In this document: piece by piece, positions 9,170 to 17,234 of the stretch
Layout of the letters: the number at the start of each line of letters is the position of its first letter
Position numbering within the stretch: the stretch's first letter is position 1
Source: Palsa-504 sp963744005
GTDB lineage: Bacteria; Actinomycetota; Actinomycetes; Streptosporangiales; Streptosporangiaceae
Assembly (NCBI GenBank): GCA_963744005.1
Contig: CAVURU010000003.1
Coordinates: 434,001 to 498,000 of the forward strand
Direction of reading: 5' to 3'
DNA: 64,000 bases
Position numbers and translations under genes: made by a program
Notes under the pieces: generated by a model
What the model was told of the DNA's origin: nothing
Database searches by the model: none
What the model saw: only the letters and a program-made list of their open reading frames with translations

Positions 9170-9994
9170 CTATTTGTCGAGGAACGCCAGCGCCGTGGCG
9201 GCCAGCAACGGCGAGTCGACGATGTTGTAATGCGTCGTGCCGGGAATGATGGCCAGCGCGTGGCCGCCCTTCGGCCGGCCCTCATCCATCCAGCCGCCGT
9301 CCCGCAGGCCGCCGTCGAGCAAGCCGAAGACCTCGACGTAATGGCTGGGCGGTGCCATGTCGGCGTCGGCCGCGACGATCAGAGTCGGCACCTGCAGGCC
9401 GCGTACCCCGTCGGTGAAATCGAAGTCCTGGGCCATCGACTCGCCGGCCTTGTCGAGCAGCCGGGGAAAGTTCTCCGGGTGCGGCGCGACCCGCTGGTAG
9501 AGCTCGTACATCGGGGTTTCCTTCATGAACTCCGCGGCCGCGGCGTTGACCTGGACCTGCTGCTCGAGCATCTCCGGGTAGATCGCGCTGCGCCGGATAT
9601 TCGCCGACACCACGACGGCCCGGCCGACGCGGGACGGGTACTTGATGGCGGTCTGCAAGGCCACCCCGCCGCCGAGCGAGAAGCCCATCACCTCGGGCCG
9701 GTCCAGGCCCAGGTGGTCGATGAGCGCCGCGATGTCGTCGGCCATCAGGGTGACGTCGAGCGGGCGGTCGATGTCGGCCGTCCGGCCGTGACCCTGCAGG
9801 TCGGGGGTGATGACCAGGTACCGCTCACTAAGGATGGGCAGGATCACCTCGAACATCTCCCCCGAACCCAGCCCGCCGTGCAGCAACACCAGCGGACTCC
9901 CGGCGCCGTGCGTCTCGTAGTACAGGTTGAGTCCGTTGACCTCGACATAAGCGCCAGTGCCTGGCGTTCCCGAGGTCTGGGTGATTGCGCTCAT
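9170..9994 (-). CDS. Alpha/beta hydrolase
   Basis: A 274-residue alpha/beta hydrolase. LVLLHGGLGSGEMF forms the oxyanion loop, the nucleophile serine is in GFSLGGG, the acid is likely the Asp in VAADADM, and the histidine is in PGTTHYN near the C-terminus. A glycine- and aspartate-rich loop (GLLDGGLRDGGWMDEGRPKGG) before the last strand is unusual. The substrate is unknown. The ATG at 9994 has a plausible ribosome site. The perfect 22-bp palindrome at 10133-10154 lies 138 bases upstream and may control it. Confidence 0.85.
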   Translation of the reverse strand: MSAITQTSGTPGTGAYVEVNGLNLYYETHGAGSPLVLLHGGLGSGEMFEVILPILSERYLVITPDLQGHGRTADIDRPLDVTLMADDIAALIDHLGLDRPEVMGFSLGGGVALQTAIKYPSRVGRAVVVSANIRRSAIYPEMLEQQVQVNAAAAEFMKETPMYELYQRVAPHPENFPRLLDKAGESMAQDFDFTDGVRGLQVPTLIVAADADMAPPSHYVEVFGLLDGGLRDGGWMDEGRPKGGHALAIIPGTTHYNIVDSPLLAATALAFLDK

Positions 9995-10648
9995 GCTGGT
10001 GACCCCTTACGTCCTTCGCTGTTCTTCCGTTGCTGATCTGGACGGTACGGGCGCCGCGAACTCATCGGCGGGCGGGAAGCCAGCCTGGGCCAGGCTGCCC
10101 TGACTCCCGGCCTACCTGCGCGGATGCACCCCCCGCTGACGCTGGCGTCAGCGGAATGACAGTCTCGCCAGATTGCCATGAACCGCCCCGTGGCCGGTCC
10201 CGTTCTTACAAATGTGAGACGAAATTGCCATATCGCGTTTTGCGCGGCTGAAGCCCGGCGGCACCAACAATCCCGGTGTCCCCGACGCGGTTATGCGGCT
10301 TTGCGGCAACGGCACTGCACTGTTACCCGGCGGGCGCACTCCCGTCCGGCAGCTCAGTAGCCCGGCTGCTGCGTCAGGCAGCCACCTCGGCACCCATTGT
10401 CATTTTGTCCCGCTCTAAGAACCTACTGGTCAGTTCCCTCTAACGTTGGCGTGACCAGCTCCTTGCGCTGGTGAAGTCCCGGCCCGGCTCGTGCCGTCAC
10501 GGCCCGGATTCTTGAAATGCTGCCCACCAAATGCTGCATTTCCCGTGCGCTCAATCATTTATCCCGGCTATTTCAGCATGCCGATTTGACCTCATCGGAA
10601 CCAATTGTGTCGGTTCAAAGTACCGTTTTTCTAAGAAAGGGAAAGATT
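9995..10648. other. Long intergenic region upstream of the beta-trefoil genes
   Basis: About 650 bases of visibly lower GC than the flanks, with no convincing gene. It holds the palindrome at 10133-10154, a second 13-bp palindrome AAATGCTGCATTT at 10529-10541, and a TTGACC at about 10585 that could serve as a -35 element for the beta-trefoil gene. Two small open frames here have no protein-like composition. Confidence 0.45.
10133..10154. repeat. Perfect inverted repeat, 10-bp arms
   Basis: CCGCTGACGC, a two-base spacer, then GCGTCAGCGG. The two-base loop makes a transcription terminator unlikely; this is operator-like geometry suited to a TetR- or GntR-type dimer. It sits between the hydrolase at 9170-9994 and the beta-trefoil gene at 10649. 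No regulator gene is adjacent. Confidence 0.5.
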
Positions 10649-11188
10649 ATGAACATCAAGAAGACGCTTGGCCGGGCTGCCGGGGTTGCCGTGGCCGCCG
10701 CCACGATTGCCGGGGTGGGCATGACCGGTACCGCGTCGGCGAGTACCGCCAAGCCTGCGGCCAGCGTGGTGGCCCGCGGTTGCGTCCTGCAGACCGTCAA
10801 CGGCCATTACGTGACCGCGGTGGGCGGCGGCGGCCGGGTCACCAACGTCATTCACACGGACGCGGTCCGCATCGGGTCGTGGGAGAAGTTCTCGGTGGTC
10901 TATTCGCACGACGGCTTCTACTCCTTTGACACCGTCAACGGGCACTACCTGACCGCGGTGGGCGGCGGCGGCCGGATCACCGACGTGATCCACTCGAACG
11001 CCACCAAGGCCCTGGGCTGGGAGGACTTCACCCTGAACTACCTGGGGAACGGCCAGTTCTCCATCCGCACGATCAACGGGCACTACCTCACCGCGGTGGG
11101 CGGCGGCGGCCGGATCACCGACACAATCCACTCGGATGCCACCCGGGTCGGCGCCTGGGAGAAGTTCAAGATCAGCTGCGGCCACTGA
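10649..11188 (+). CDS. Secreted fascin-like beta-trefoil protein
   Basis: A 179-residue exported protein. The signal peptide is short and classical (MNIKKTLGRAAG, a hydrophobic core, then TASAS). The mature part is three near-identical repeats of about 46 residues, each with NGHYLTAVGGGGRITDVIHS followed by an A/G-W-E-K/D-F element: the three lobes of a fascin/actin-crosslinking-like beta-trefoil. Such domains in actinomycetes bind carbohydrates or other polymers and are often attached to secreted hydrolases, but here the domain stands alone. A cysteine near each end (RGCVLQ and ISCGH) could pair and close the trefoil. The frame is open upstream, but ATG 10649 starts the signal peptide. Confidence 0.88.
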   Translation: MNIKKTLGRAAGVAVAAATIAGVGMTGTASASTAKPAASVVARGCVLQTVNGHYVTAVGGGGRVTNVIHTDAVRIGSWEKFSVVYSHDGFYSFDTVNGHYLTAVGGGGRITDVIHSNATKALGWEDFTLNYLGNGQFSIRTINGHYLTAVGGGGRITDTIHSDATRVGAWEKFKISCGH

Positions 11189-11233
11189 GTCCGGCCGGGC
11201 GCCTTGAGGGCGCCTAGGCGGAGATGAGGGGGC

Positions 11234-11269
11234 GCGGCGGTTCCCGGGACCGAACCAGGGAACCGCCGC
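11234..11269 (+). terminator. Hairpin between the beta-trefoil genes
   Basis: A 12-bp perfect stem (11234-11245 with 11258-11269; core GGCGGTTCCC / GGGAACCGCC) and a 12-base loop lie 45 bases after the first beta-trefoil stop. There is no T tract, as is common for actinomycete terminators. It probably ends or attenuates transcription before the second copy. Confidence 0.6.
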
Positions 11270-11342
11270 CTCTCCCCCGGCGGACGTGAGCCCGCGCTCG
11301 CGTGCGCCCTTGGGCAGGAACCTTTTACTGAGGGAACGAATC

Positions 11343-12011
11343 ATGAAGATCAACAGGACGCCTGGACGGGCGGCGGGCGTCGCTGCCGCCGCGGCGGCGA
11401 TCGCCGGGCTAGGCCTGACCGGAACGGCCTCGGCCAGCACCGCGCCCGGCGGCACCGCTCTGGCCGGTAACGCGTCGACCGGCACCGCCTTGACCAGCAC
11501 CGTTTCGCACGGCACGCTGTCGGCCGGCACACTCTCGGGCAGCACGGCTTCGGCCAGCGCGGCCTCGCCCGCCGTGCAGATTTCGGTCCACAACTGCAGC
11601 ATTCAGACGATCAACGGTCACTATCTCACCGCGGTGGGCGGCGGAAACCGCACGACCGACGTCATCCACACCAACGCGACCAGGGTCGGTGCCTGGGAGA
11701 CCTTCACGATCGTCTACTCGGACTCGAGCCCGGACTTTCTCAACGGCTTCCAGACGGTCAACGGCCACTATCTCACCGCGGTCGGCGGCGGCGGCCGGGA
11801 GACCGACGTCATCCATTCCAATGCCAACCAGCTGCTTTCCTGGGAAGAATTCTTCATGGTCGACGAGCCGGGCGGTTATGTAGCGATCGAGACCGTCAAT
11901 GACCATTACCTGACCGCCGTGGACGGCGGCGGGCGCGTTACTGACACCATCCACTCCGACGCGACCCGGGTCGGCTCGTGGGAGAAATTCCGCATCACCT
12001 GCAACCCGTGA
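11343..12011 (+). CDS. Secreted fascin-like beta-trefoil protein, second copy
   Basis: A 222-residue paralogue of the preceding gene, with its own ribosome site (GAGGGAA) and signal peptide. Between the signal peptide and the trefoil it has an added linker of about 45 residues made almost entirely of Thr, Ser, Ala and Gly (TALAGNASTGTALTSTVSHG and onward), absent from the first copy. Three trefoil lobes follow (NGHYLTAVGGGNRTTDVIHT; NGHYLTAVGGGGRETDVIHS; NDHYLTAVDGGGRVTDTIHS), bounded by HNCSIQ and ITCNP cysteines. The lobes differ more from one another than in the first copy, suggesting an older duplicate or relaxed selection. The linker may span the cell wall or be glycosylated. Confidence 0.88.
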   Translation: MKINRTPGRAAGVAAAAAAIAGLGLTGTASASTAPGGTALAGNASTGTALTSTVSHGTLSAGTLSGSTASASAASPAVQISVHNCSIQTINGHYLTAVGGGNRTTDVIHTNATRVGAWETFTIVYSDSSPDFLNGFQTVNGHYLTAVGGGGRETDVIHSNANQLLSWEEFFMVDEPGGYVAIETVNDHYLTAVDGGGRVTDTIHSDATRVGSWEKFRITCNP

Positions 12012-12057
12012 GCGCTTACCGCGCCGCGGTCAGCGCGTCGTTATCAGCGCAGGTAGA

Positions 12058-12098
12058 GACCTTGATGGACCCGGCCGAGGCCCGGGTCCATCAAGGTC
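12058..12098 (+). terminator. Strong hairpin after the beta-trefoil pair
   Basis: A perfect 17-bp stem, GACCTTGATGGACCCGG with its complement, and a seven-base loop, 46 bases after the second beta-trefoil stop. Position and strength fit a rho-independent-type terminator lacking the T run, closing the beta-trefoil unit before the HelD gene. Confidence 0.75.
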
Positions 12099-12154
12099 GT
12101 CCTAGGCCTTCGCGCCCCGCTCCCCCGCCATCAGCGCCGGCTGATAACAGGAAC

Positions 12155-12185
12155 TCCAGGCGGGCATGAAAAAAGCCCGCCTGGA
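12155..12185. terminator. Second hairpin, with A-rich loop, before HelD
   Basis: An 11-bp stem TCCAGGCGGGC / GCCCGCCTGGA encloses the loop ATGAAAAAA. It lies 50 bases before the HelD start. It could be a second terminator, or a leader hairpin affecting HelD expression; the sequence does not decide. Confidence 0.5.
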
Positions 12186-12234
12186 CGGTACCAGAATGGC
12201 GGGCGACTGGGTAAAGTGAGATTTCTCTGTCTGC

Positions 12235-14529
12235 ATGCGAAAGGGTGACTCACTCTTGTCCCAATTTAAAGATAGCACGGCGCGGGAAATGGAGTCAACC
12301 GGCGACGCCGAGCTGGCGCAAGAGCAGGCGTACATCACGATGCTTTACGGACGGCTGGACGAACTGCGGGCCGCGACCAGGGAGCGGCTGGCTGAGGTGC
12401 ACCTCGGGCCGACGGCCGAGAACGAGCAGGGATGGTCCGAGCGCGAGTCGCTCGCCGAGGAATACCGGGACCGCGCGGCGGAACTCGACGCTGCGGAGCG
12501 GAACCTGTGCTTCGGCCGCCTGGACTTCGACGACGGCGAACGGTTCTATGTCGGCCGGCTCGGGCTGCGCAGCGAGGAGCACGAGACGCTGCTGGTCGAC
12601 TGGCGAGCCCGCGCCGCCGAAGCCTTCTACCGCGCCACCCCCCGGCAGCGGTACGGCGTGACCCGGCGGCGTCACCTGCACACCGAGCTGCGGCGGGTGG
12701 TGAGCCTGGACGACGACGTGCTCGACCTGGACGCCGTCGACGAGCGGCACCTGGCCGGGGAGGCGGCGCTGCTGGCCTCGCTGCGGCGCGGCCGGACCGG
12801 GCGGATGGGCGACATCGTGGCCACCATCCAGGCCGACCAGGACCGGATCATCCGCGAGGACCCGGGCGGGATCCTCGTCGTCGAAGGCGGGCCGGGCACG
12901 GGCAAGACGGTGGTCGCGCTGCACCGGGCCGCGTACCTGCTGTACACCTACCGCAAGCGCCTGGCCCGGCGCGGGATCCTCATCCTCGGCCCGAGCCCCG
13001 TCTTCCTGCGCTACATCGACCAGGTGCTGCCCTCGCTGGGCGAGAACGACGTCGTGCTGGCCACGGTCGGCTCGCTGTACCCAGGCGTCGATGCCCGCCG
13101 CGAGGACCCGCCGCAGGCGGCCCGGGTCAAGGGAGACGGCCGGATGGCCGGCGCGCTGGCGGCGGCCGTCGCCGGCACCCGCCAGGCCCCGGCCGCCGCC
13201 ATCGAGATCAAGATCGACGGGGTGGCCTACCAGCTCACGCCGCGCATCTGCCAGCAGGCCCGGGCCGAGGCCGCCGAACGCGTCGATCCCGACACCGGCG
13301 ACCGGCTGGCGCACAACCCCGCCCGGCGCGTCTTCATCAGCTCCGTGGTCCGCCAGCTGTCCCGCCAGCGGCTGCGCGACCTGGGCGGCCGGCGGATCCT
13401 GGCCCCCGATGAGGAAGCCGAGCTGCGGGCCGAGCTGGCCGCCGCGCCTGCCCTGCGCGGCGTGCTCGACGTCCTGTGGCCCGAGCTCGCGCCCGAGCAG
13501 CTGCTCGGCCAGCTGCTCGCCGACCCCGGGCGGCTCGATCTCGGCGACGCCGAACGCGCGGCGATCGCCCGTGATGCTCCCGGACCGTGGACGGTCGCCG
13601 ACGTCCCGCTGCTCGACGAGCTGGCCGAGCTGCTCGGCCCGCTGGACGCCACCGAGCACGCCGCGCGGCGCGAGCGGGCCGAGGCCGAAGCCGGCCGGGC
13701 CGAGTCGATGCAGTACGCGGCGGAGCTGGTGGCCCAGCTCACCAGGGACGAGGCCATTGTGGTGCCGCCGCTGGAGCGGGACGCGTTCGTGGCCTGGATC
13801 GCTGACCGCAACCTGGAGCCAGCCTCCGGCGGCCTGCTGGCCGACCGGGCCCTGCAGGACCGGACCTGGGCCTACGGGCACGTCATCGTCGACGAGGCGC
13901 AGGAGCTGTCCGCGATGGCCTGGCGGATGGTGCTACGGCACTGCCCGGCGCGGTCCATGACCGTGGTCGGCGACCTGGCCCAGACCAGCACGCCGGGCGG
14001 GGCCGAGTCGTGGGCCCAGATGCTCGACCCGGTCGCGTCCGGGCGGTGGCGCACCGCGCGGCTCACGGTCAACTACCGGACCCCGGCGCCGGTCATGGCG
14101 CTGGCCGCCGCCCTCCTGCCGCCGGGCAGCGAGGCTCCTGAGGCGGTGCGGGACTCCGCGGAGGCGCCGTGGTACGCCGCCGGCGCCGCCGCGGACCTGG
14201 CGGAGTTGGTGGCCGCGGAGACCCGGCTGATCGGGACCGGGCGGGTGGCGGTCATCGCCCCGGCGGCGGGCGTGGCCGCCGCGGCGGCGGCGCTCGGCCT
14301 TCCGCCCGGCCCGGACCTGGACGCCCCGGTGGCGGTGCTGTCCCCCGGGCAGGCCAAGGGCCTGGAGTTCGACTCGGTGATCATCGCCGACCCGGCCGGG
14401 ATCGAGCAGGACTCCCCCCGCGGCCGGGCTGACCTGTACGTTGCGCTGACCCGGACCACCCGCAGGCTGGGCCTGGTCAGCCCGGGCGAGGTGCCCGGCT
14501 ATCCGAGCCCGGCGGGGGCAGCTGGCTGA
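12235..14529 (+). CDS. helD: HelD-like RNA polymerase-associated ATPase (UvrD/Rep-type fold)
   Basis: A 764-residue superfamily 1 ATPase. An N-terminal helical arm (ELAQEQAYITMLYGRLDELR) leads to Walker A GGPGTGKTVVALHR near residue 225, DEAQELSAMAW as Walker B, VGDLAQTSTPGG, and the C-terminal motifs VNYRTPAPVM and LYVALTRTTRRL. The long N-terminal extension and the insert between Walker A and B are those of HelD, which enters RNA polymerase channels, removes it from DNA or from rifampicin, and recycles it. Actinobacterial HelD can confer rifampicin tolerance. No match to the known rifampicin-associated promoter element was noticed. The start is uncertain; TTG 12256 is an alternative. Confidence 0.9.
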   Translation: MRKGDSLLSQFKDSTAREMESTGDAELAQEQAYITMLYGRLDELRAATRERLAEVHLGPTAENEQGWSERESLAEEYRDRAAELDAAERNLCFGRLDFDDGERFYVGRLGLRSEEHETLLVDWRARAAEAFYRATPRQRYGVTRRRHLHTELRRVVSLDDDVLDLDAVDERHLAGEAALLASLRRGRTGRMGDIVATIQADQDRIIREDPGGILVVEGGPGTGKTVVALHRAAYLLYTYRKRLARRGILILGPSPVFLRYIDQVLPSLGENDVVLATVGSLYPGVDARREDPPQAARVKGDGRMAGALAAAVAGTRQAPAAAIEIKIDGVAYQLTPRICQQARAEAAERVDPDTGDRLAHNPARRVFISSVVRQLSRQRLRDLGGRRILAPDEEAELRAELAAAPALRGVLDVLWPELAPEQLLGQLLADPGRLDLGDAERAAIARDAPGPWTVADVPLLDELAELLGPLDATEHAARRERAEAEAGRAESMQYAAELVAQLTRDEAIVVPPLERDAFVAWIADRNLEPASGGLLADRALQDRTWAYGHVIVDEAQELSAMAWRMVLRHCPARSMTVVGDLAQTSTPGGAESWAQMLDPVASGRWRTARLTVNYRTPAPVMALAAALLPPGSEAPEAVRDSAEAPWYAAGAAADLAELVAAETRLIGTGRVAVIAPAAGVAAAAAALGLPPGPDLDAPVAVLSPGQAKGLEFDSVIIADPAGIEQDSPRGRADLYVALTRTTRRLGLVSPGEVPGYPSPAGAAG

Positions 14530-14577
14530 TGAGCGGCTAGGCCCGGGATGCCGCTGAAAGCCGGCCCGCCTGACGGC

Positions 14578-15249
14578 TCACAGGTAGGAGATGAGCTGGG
14601 CGGTCAGCTCGGCCGGGCGGGCCAGGGCGGCCAGGTGGCCGCCGGGCACCACGTCGACCTGCGCGCCCAGCCGCTCCCGGGCCACCCGGCGCTGGAAGTC
14701 CAGCGGGAAGAACCGGTCGTCGCGGCCGGCCACCACCCGGGTCGGCACGTCCGGCCAACGGTCGATCGCGAACGGCTGGCCGAACGCGATCTCGGCCTCG
14801 GGCCGGGCGTGCGACTCGCCCTCGGCGGCGACGTCCGCGGGCACGTCGTGCAGGAAATAGCTGGCCAGGTCGAACTCCGCCGGGTACCCGCCGGCCTGGG
14901 CCGCCGCGACGCGGGCCGCCTCCCAGCCGGTGTGCTCCCACCACTCCCCCGGCGTCTCGCCCGGCCGCGGGATCATCGGGTTGACCAGGACCAGCAGCCG
15001 GGCCGGGACGCGCGAGCAGGTCGCCGGCGCGGTGAAGGCGCCCATCGACTGCCCGACCATGATCACGTCGCGGTGGTCCCGGGCCGCGGCGACCACCGCG
15101 TCGGCGTACTCGGGCAGGCCGACGGAGTCATCGGCGCCCGGCAGGTCGACCGCGATGGCCTCGTGGCCCAGCCCGGCCAGCTCCCGGGCCACCAGATGCC
15201 AGTACCACGCGGAACCGCCCGCCCCGGGAACCAGCACGAACACGCTCAT
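14578..15249 (-). CDS. Alpha/beta hydrolase, esterase-like
   Basis: A 223-residue compact hydrolase beginning directly with the first strand and oxyanion loop (MSVFVLVPGAGGSAWYWH). The nucleophile serine is in VGQSMGAF, the acid in AGRDDRFFP and the histidine in PGGHLAALARP. This short form is like the salicylate-esterase/methylketone-synthase branch often annotated in actinomycetes. The ATG at 15249 is preceded by GGAGGATCG and fits the conserved start; longer openings upstream lack support. It is transcribed away from the RidA gene. Confidence 0.85.
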   Translation of the reverse strand: MSVFVLVPGAGGSAWYWHLVARELAGLGHEAIAVDLPGADDSVGLPEYADAVVAAARDHRDVIMVGQSMGAFTAPATCSRVPARLLVLVNPMIPRPGETPGEWWEHTGWEAARVAAAQAGGYPAEFDLASYFLHDVPADVAAEGESHARPEAEIAFGQPFAIDRWPDVPTRVVAGRDDRFFPLDFQRRVARERLGAQVDVVPGGHLAALARPAELTAQLISYL

Positions 15250-15332
15250 CCGATCCTCCGTCCTGTCGCCCCGGTCTATCAGACGGCCGGCCGAGGCCGG
15301 AGTAATCGGCCGGCTGCTGGCACACTTCGTCA

Positions 15333-15731
15333 ATGGCGATCAACCTCATCCGCAGTGACAGCCTGTACGCCGGAGCCCCGTACGCCTACGCCTCGGTCGC
15401 CCCGCCCGGGTCGCTGATCTTCACCGCCGGAGCCTGTCCGCTGGACGGCGACGGCCAGGTGACCGGCGCCGGCGACATCCGGGCCCAGGCCGGCCTGGCC
15501 GTGGCCAACCTCGGGACGGCGCTGGGCGCCGCGGGCGCCACCCTCGGCGACGTGCTCAAGACGACGGTCTTCGTCGCCTCGGCCGAGCGGGCCGACCTGG
15601 TCGCGGCGTGGGATGTCATCAGGGCGGCGTTCGGTGACCACGACGCGCCGAGCACGCTGCTGGGCGTGTCCGTGCTCGGCTATCCCGGCCAGCTGGTCGA
15701 GATCGAGGCGGTCGCGGCCGTCACGGCCTAG
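15333..15731 (+). CDS. RidA/YjgF family protein
   Basis: A 132-residue member of the Rid family. Conserved parts are GSLIFTAGACPLDGDGQV, LAVANLGTALGAAGATLGDVLKTTVFV and the C-terminal VSVLGYPGQLVEIEAVA. RidA proper hydrolyses reactive enamine/imine intermediates from threonine dehydratase and needs an arginine in the C-terminal motif (usually RVEIE). Here that position is LVEIE with no Arg, so this is one of the Rid subgroups without demonstrated deaminase activity. Its end overlaps the convergent NTF2-like gene by 11 bases. Confidence 0.88.
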   Translation: MAINLIRSDSLYAGAPYAYASVAPPGSLIFTAGACPLDGDGQVTGAGDIRAQAGLAVANLGTALGAAGATLGDVLKTTVFVASAERADLVAAWDVIRAAFGDHDAPSTLLGVSVLGYPGQLVEIEAVAAVTA

Positions 15732-16098
15732 GCCCGGCCTGGCGGGCCGCGTCGAACGGCGCCCGGTCGAAGATGAACCGGCTGTAGGTGATGAGGCCGC
15801 CGGCCACCGTCACGCACTCAGCGGCGGGGGCGCTCGGCACCGGCACGGTCCGGGTGTCGTACACGATGACCGCGGTCTGCTCGTCGCCGAACGCGGCGAT
15901 CAGCCGGGCCTCCTGCAGGATCTGCGTGAACGGGCCCATGAAGGCCCGGTAGGCGGGCGCGCCCGCCAAGCGGCCCGCCGGGGCGTCACATACGATGTCC
16001 TCGGCGATGTAGCTCATGGCCTGGTCCAGGTCGTGACTGGTCCAGGCCCGGTAGTAGGCCAGCGCGGTGCGCAGCGCGATGCTGCCGGTCTCGGTCAT
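15721..16098 (-). CDS. SnoaL/NTF2-like small protein
   Basis: A 125-residue cone-fold protein (LRTALAYYRAWTSHDLDQAMSYIAEDIVCDAPAG, then AFMGPFTQILQEA). The family includes polyketide cyclases, ketosteroid isomerases and many ligand-binding proteins; no catalytic assignment is possible. It is divergent from the ECF sigma gene that itself carries a SnoaL-like domain, so the two may be functionally linked and share the 86-base intergenic promoter region. Confidence 0.8.
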   Translation of the reverse strand: MTETGSIALRTALAYYRAWTSHDLDQAMSYIAEDIVCDAPAGRLAGAPAYRAFMGPFTQILQEARLIAAFGDEQTAVIVYDTRTVPVPSAPAAECVTVAGGLITYSRFIFDRAPFDAARQAGPRP

Positions 16099-16184
16099 GG
16101 CGGTGCCCTTCCGGACGGGGTTTTACCGGTACTGACACCGGACCGGCCGCAAACGGACCGCGGAGCCGGAAAGGGCATCGTGAG

Positions 16185-17234
16185 GTGAGCGAGAGCGGGG
16201 TCCTGCAGCGCGCCCGGGCCGGGGACGAGCAGGCCTTCCGCGCGCTGACCGACCCGTACCGGCGCGAGCTGCAGCTGCACTGCTACCGGATGCTCGGCTC
16301 GCTGACCGAGGCCGAGGACATGCTGCAGGAGACCCTGCTCGCGGCCTGGACCGGGCTGCCCGGGTTCGCCGGGCGCGCGTCCGTGCGGACCTGGCTGTTC
16401 AAGATCGCCGCCAACCGGTGCCTGAACGCCCGGCGCGCCGCCCGCCGCCGCCCGGCCGAGCCGGTCCCGCCGTTCGCGCCGCCCGAGCCGACCAGCCGGG
16501 CCGAGATCACCTGGCTGCAGCCCTACCCGGACTCGCTGCTGGCCGGGCTGAGCGACCCGGCTCCCGGGCCCGAGGCCCGCTACCAGGCCACCGAGACCAT
16601 CGAGCTGGCCTTCATCGCCGGGCTGCAGCGGATGCCGCCGCGCCAGGCCGCCGCCCTCTTGCTCCGGGACGTGCTCGGGTTCGGCGCCGCCGAGGCGGCC
16701 AGCCTGCTCGGCACCACGCAGGGCGCGGTCAAGGGCAGCCTGCAGCGGGCCCGCCAGGCCGCCGGCCAGGGCCGGGATCAGCCGCCGCGGCCGGGATCAG
16801 CCCAGGAACGCGCTCTGGCCCGCCAGTTCGCGGACGCGTACGCAGCCGGCGACATCGGCGGCGTGCTCGCGCTGCTCACCGACGACGCCTGGCTGTCCAT
16901 GCCGCCCGCGTCGCAGGCGTACCAGGGCGCCGCCGCCATCGGCGCCTTCCTGGCGGCCAGCTTCGGCTACCGGGGTGACCGGCCGGTCGCGCTGGTGCCG
17001 ACCTCAGCCAACACCCAGCCCGCCCTGGCCAGCTACCACGGTGAACCGCGAAGAGCCCGGCCGGGCATGGACCCGGCCGGGCTCTTCGTGCTGACGATTT
17101 CTGGTTCCAGGATCCGGGCCGTCACCCGGTTCCACGACGTTGCGCTTTACCCTCGATTCGGCCTGGGCCTGTCCGGGCCTGGGACGCTGCCCGCCGTCAG
17201 TACCGGCGGCGGTGACCCGGCTCCAGGCGGGTGA
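16185..17234 (+). CDS. ECF sigma factor with SnoaL-like C-terminus
   Basis: A 349-residue sigma factor starting at GTG. Region 2 is CYRMLGSLTEAEDMLQETLLAAW, region 4 is MPPRQAAALLLRDVLGFGAAEAASLLGTT, and the SnoaL-like domain begins at ARQFADAYAAGDIGGVLALL. This matches the TIGR02960-like group and parallels the gene at 7847. The C-terminal RFHDVALYPRFGLGL is the expected family ending, with a further 20-residue tail that overlaps the opposing GlsB-like gene by 38 bases. A 16-bp perfect hairpin lies inside the coding frame at 17050-17087. Confidence 0.9.
   Translation: MSESGVLQRARAGDEQAFRALTDPYRRELQLHCYRMLGSLTEAEDMLQETLLAAWTGLPGFAGRASVRTWLFKIAANRCLNARRAARRRPAEPVPPFAPPEPTSRAEITWLQPYPDSLLAGLSDPAPGPEARYQATETIELAFIAGLQRMPPRQAAALLLRDVLGFGAAEAASLLGTTQGAVKGSLQRARQAAGQGRDQPPRPGSAQERALARQFADAYAAGDIGGVLALLTDDAWLSMPPASQAYQGAAAIGAFLAASFGYRGDRPVALVPTSANTQPALASYHGEPRRARPGMDPAGLFVLTISGSRIRAVTRFHDVALYPRFGLGLSGPGTLPAVSTGGGDPAPGG
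17050..17087 (+). repeat. Perfect hairpin inside the ECF sigma coding region
   Basis: A 16-bp perfect stem, GAAGAGCCCGGCCGGG and its complement, with a six-base loop, encoded in frame as part of RRARPGMDPAGLFVL. Its strength is that of an intergenic terminator, yet it lies about 150 bases before the sigma stop codon. It may be a small inserted palindrome or an attenuator within the gene. Confidence 0.65.

Noticed and set aside
12295..13881. 528-codon minus-strand frame
   Set aside because: It is fully antisense to HelD, whose motifs are unambiguous on the plus strand.
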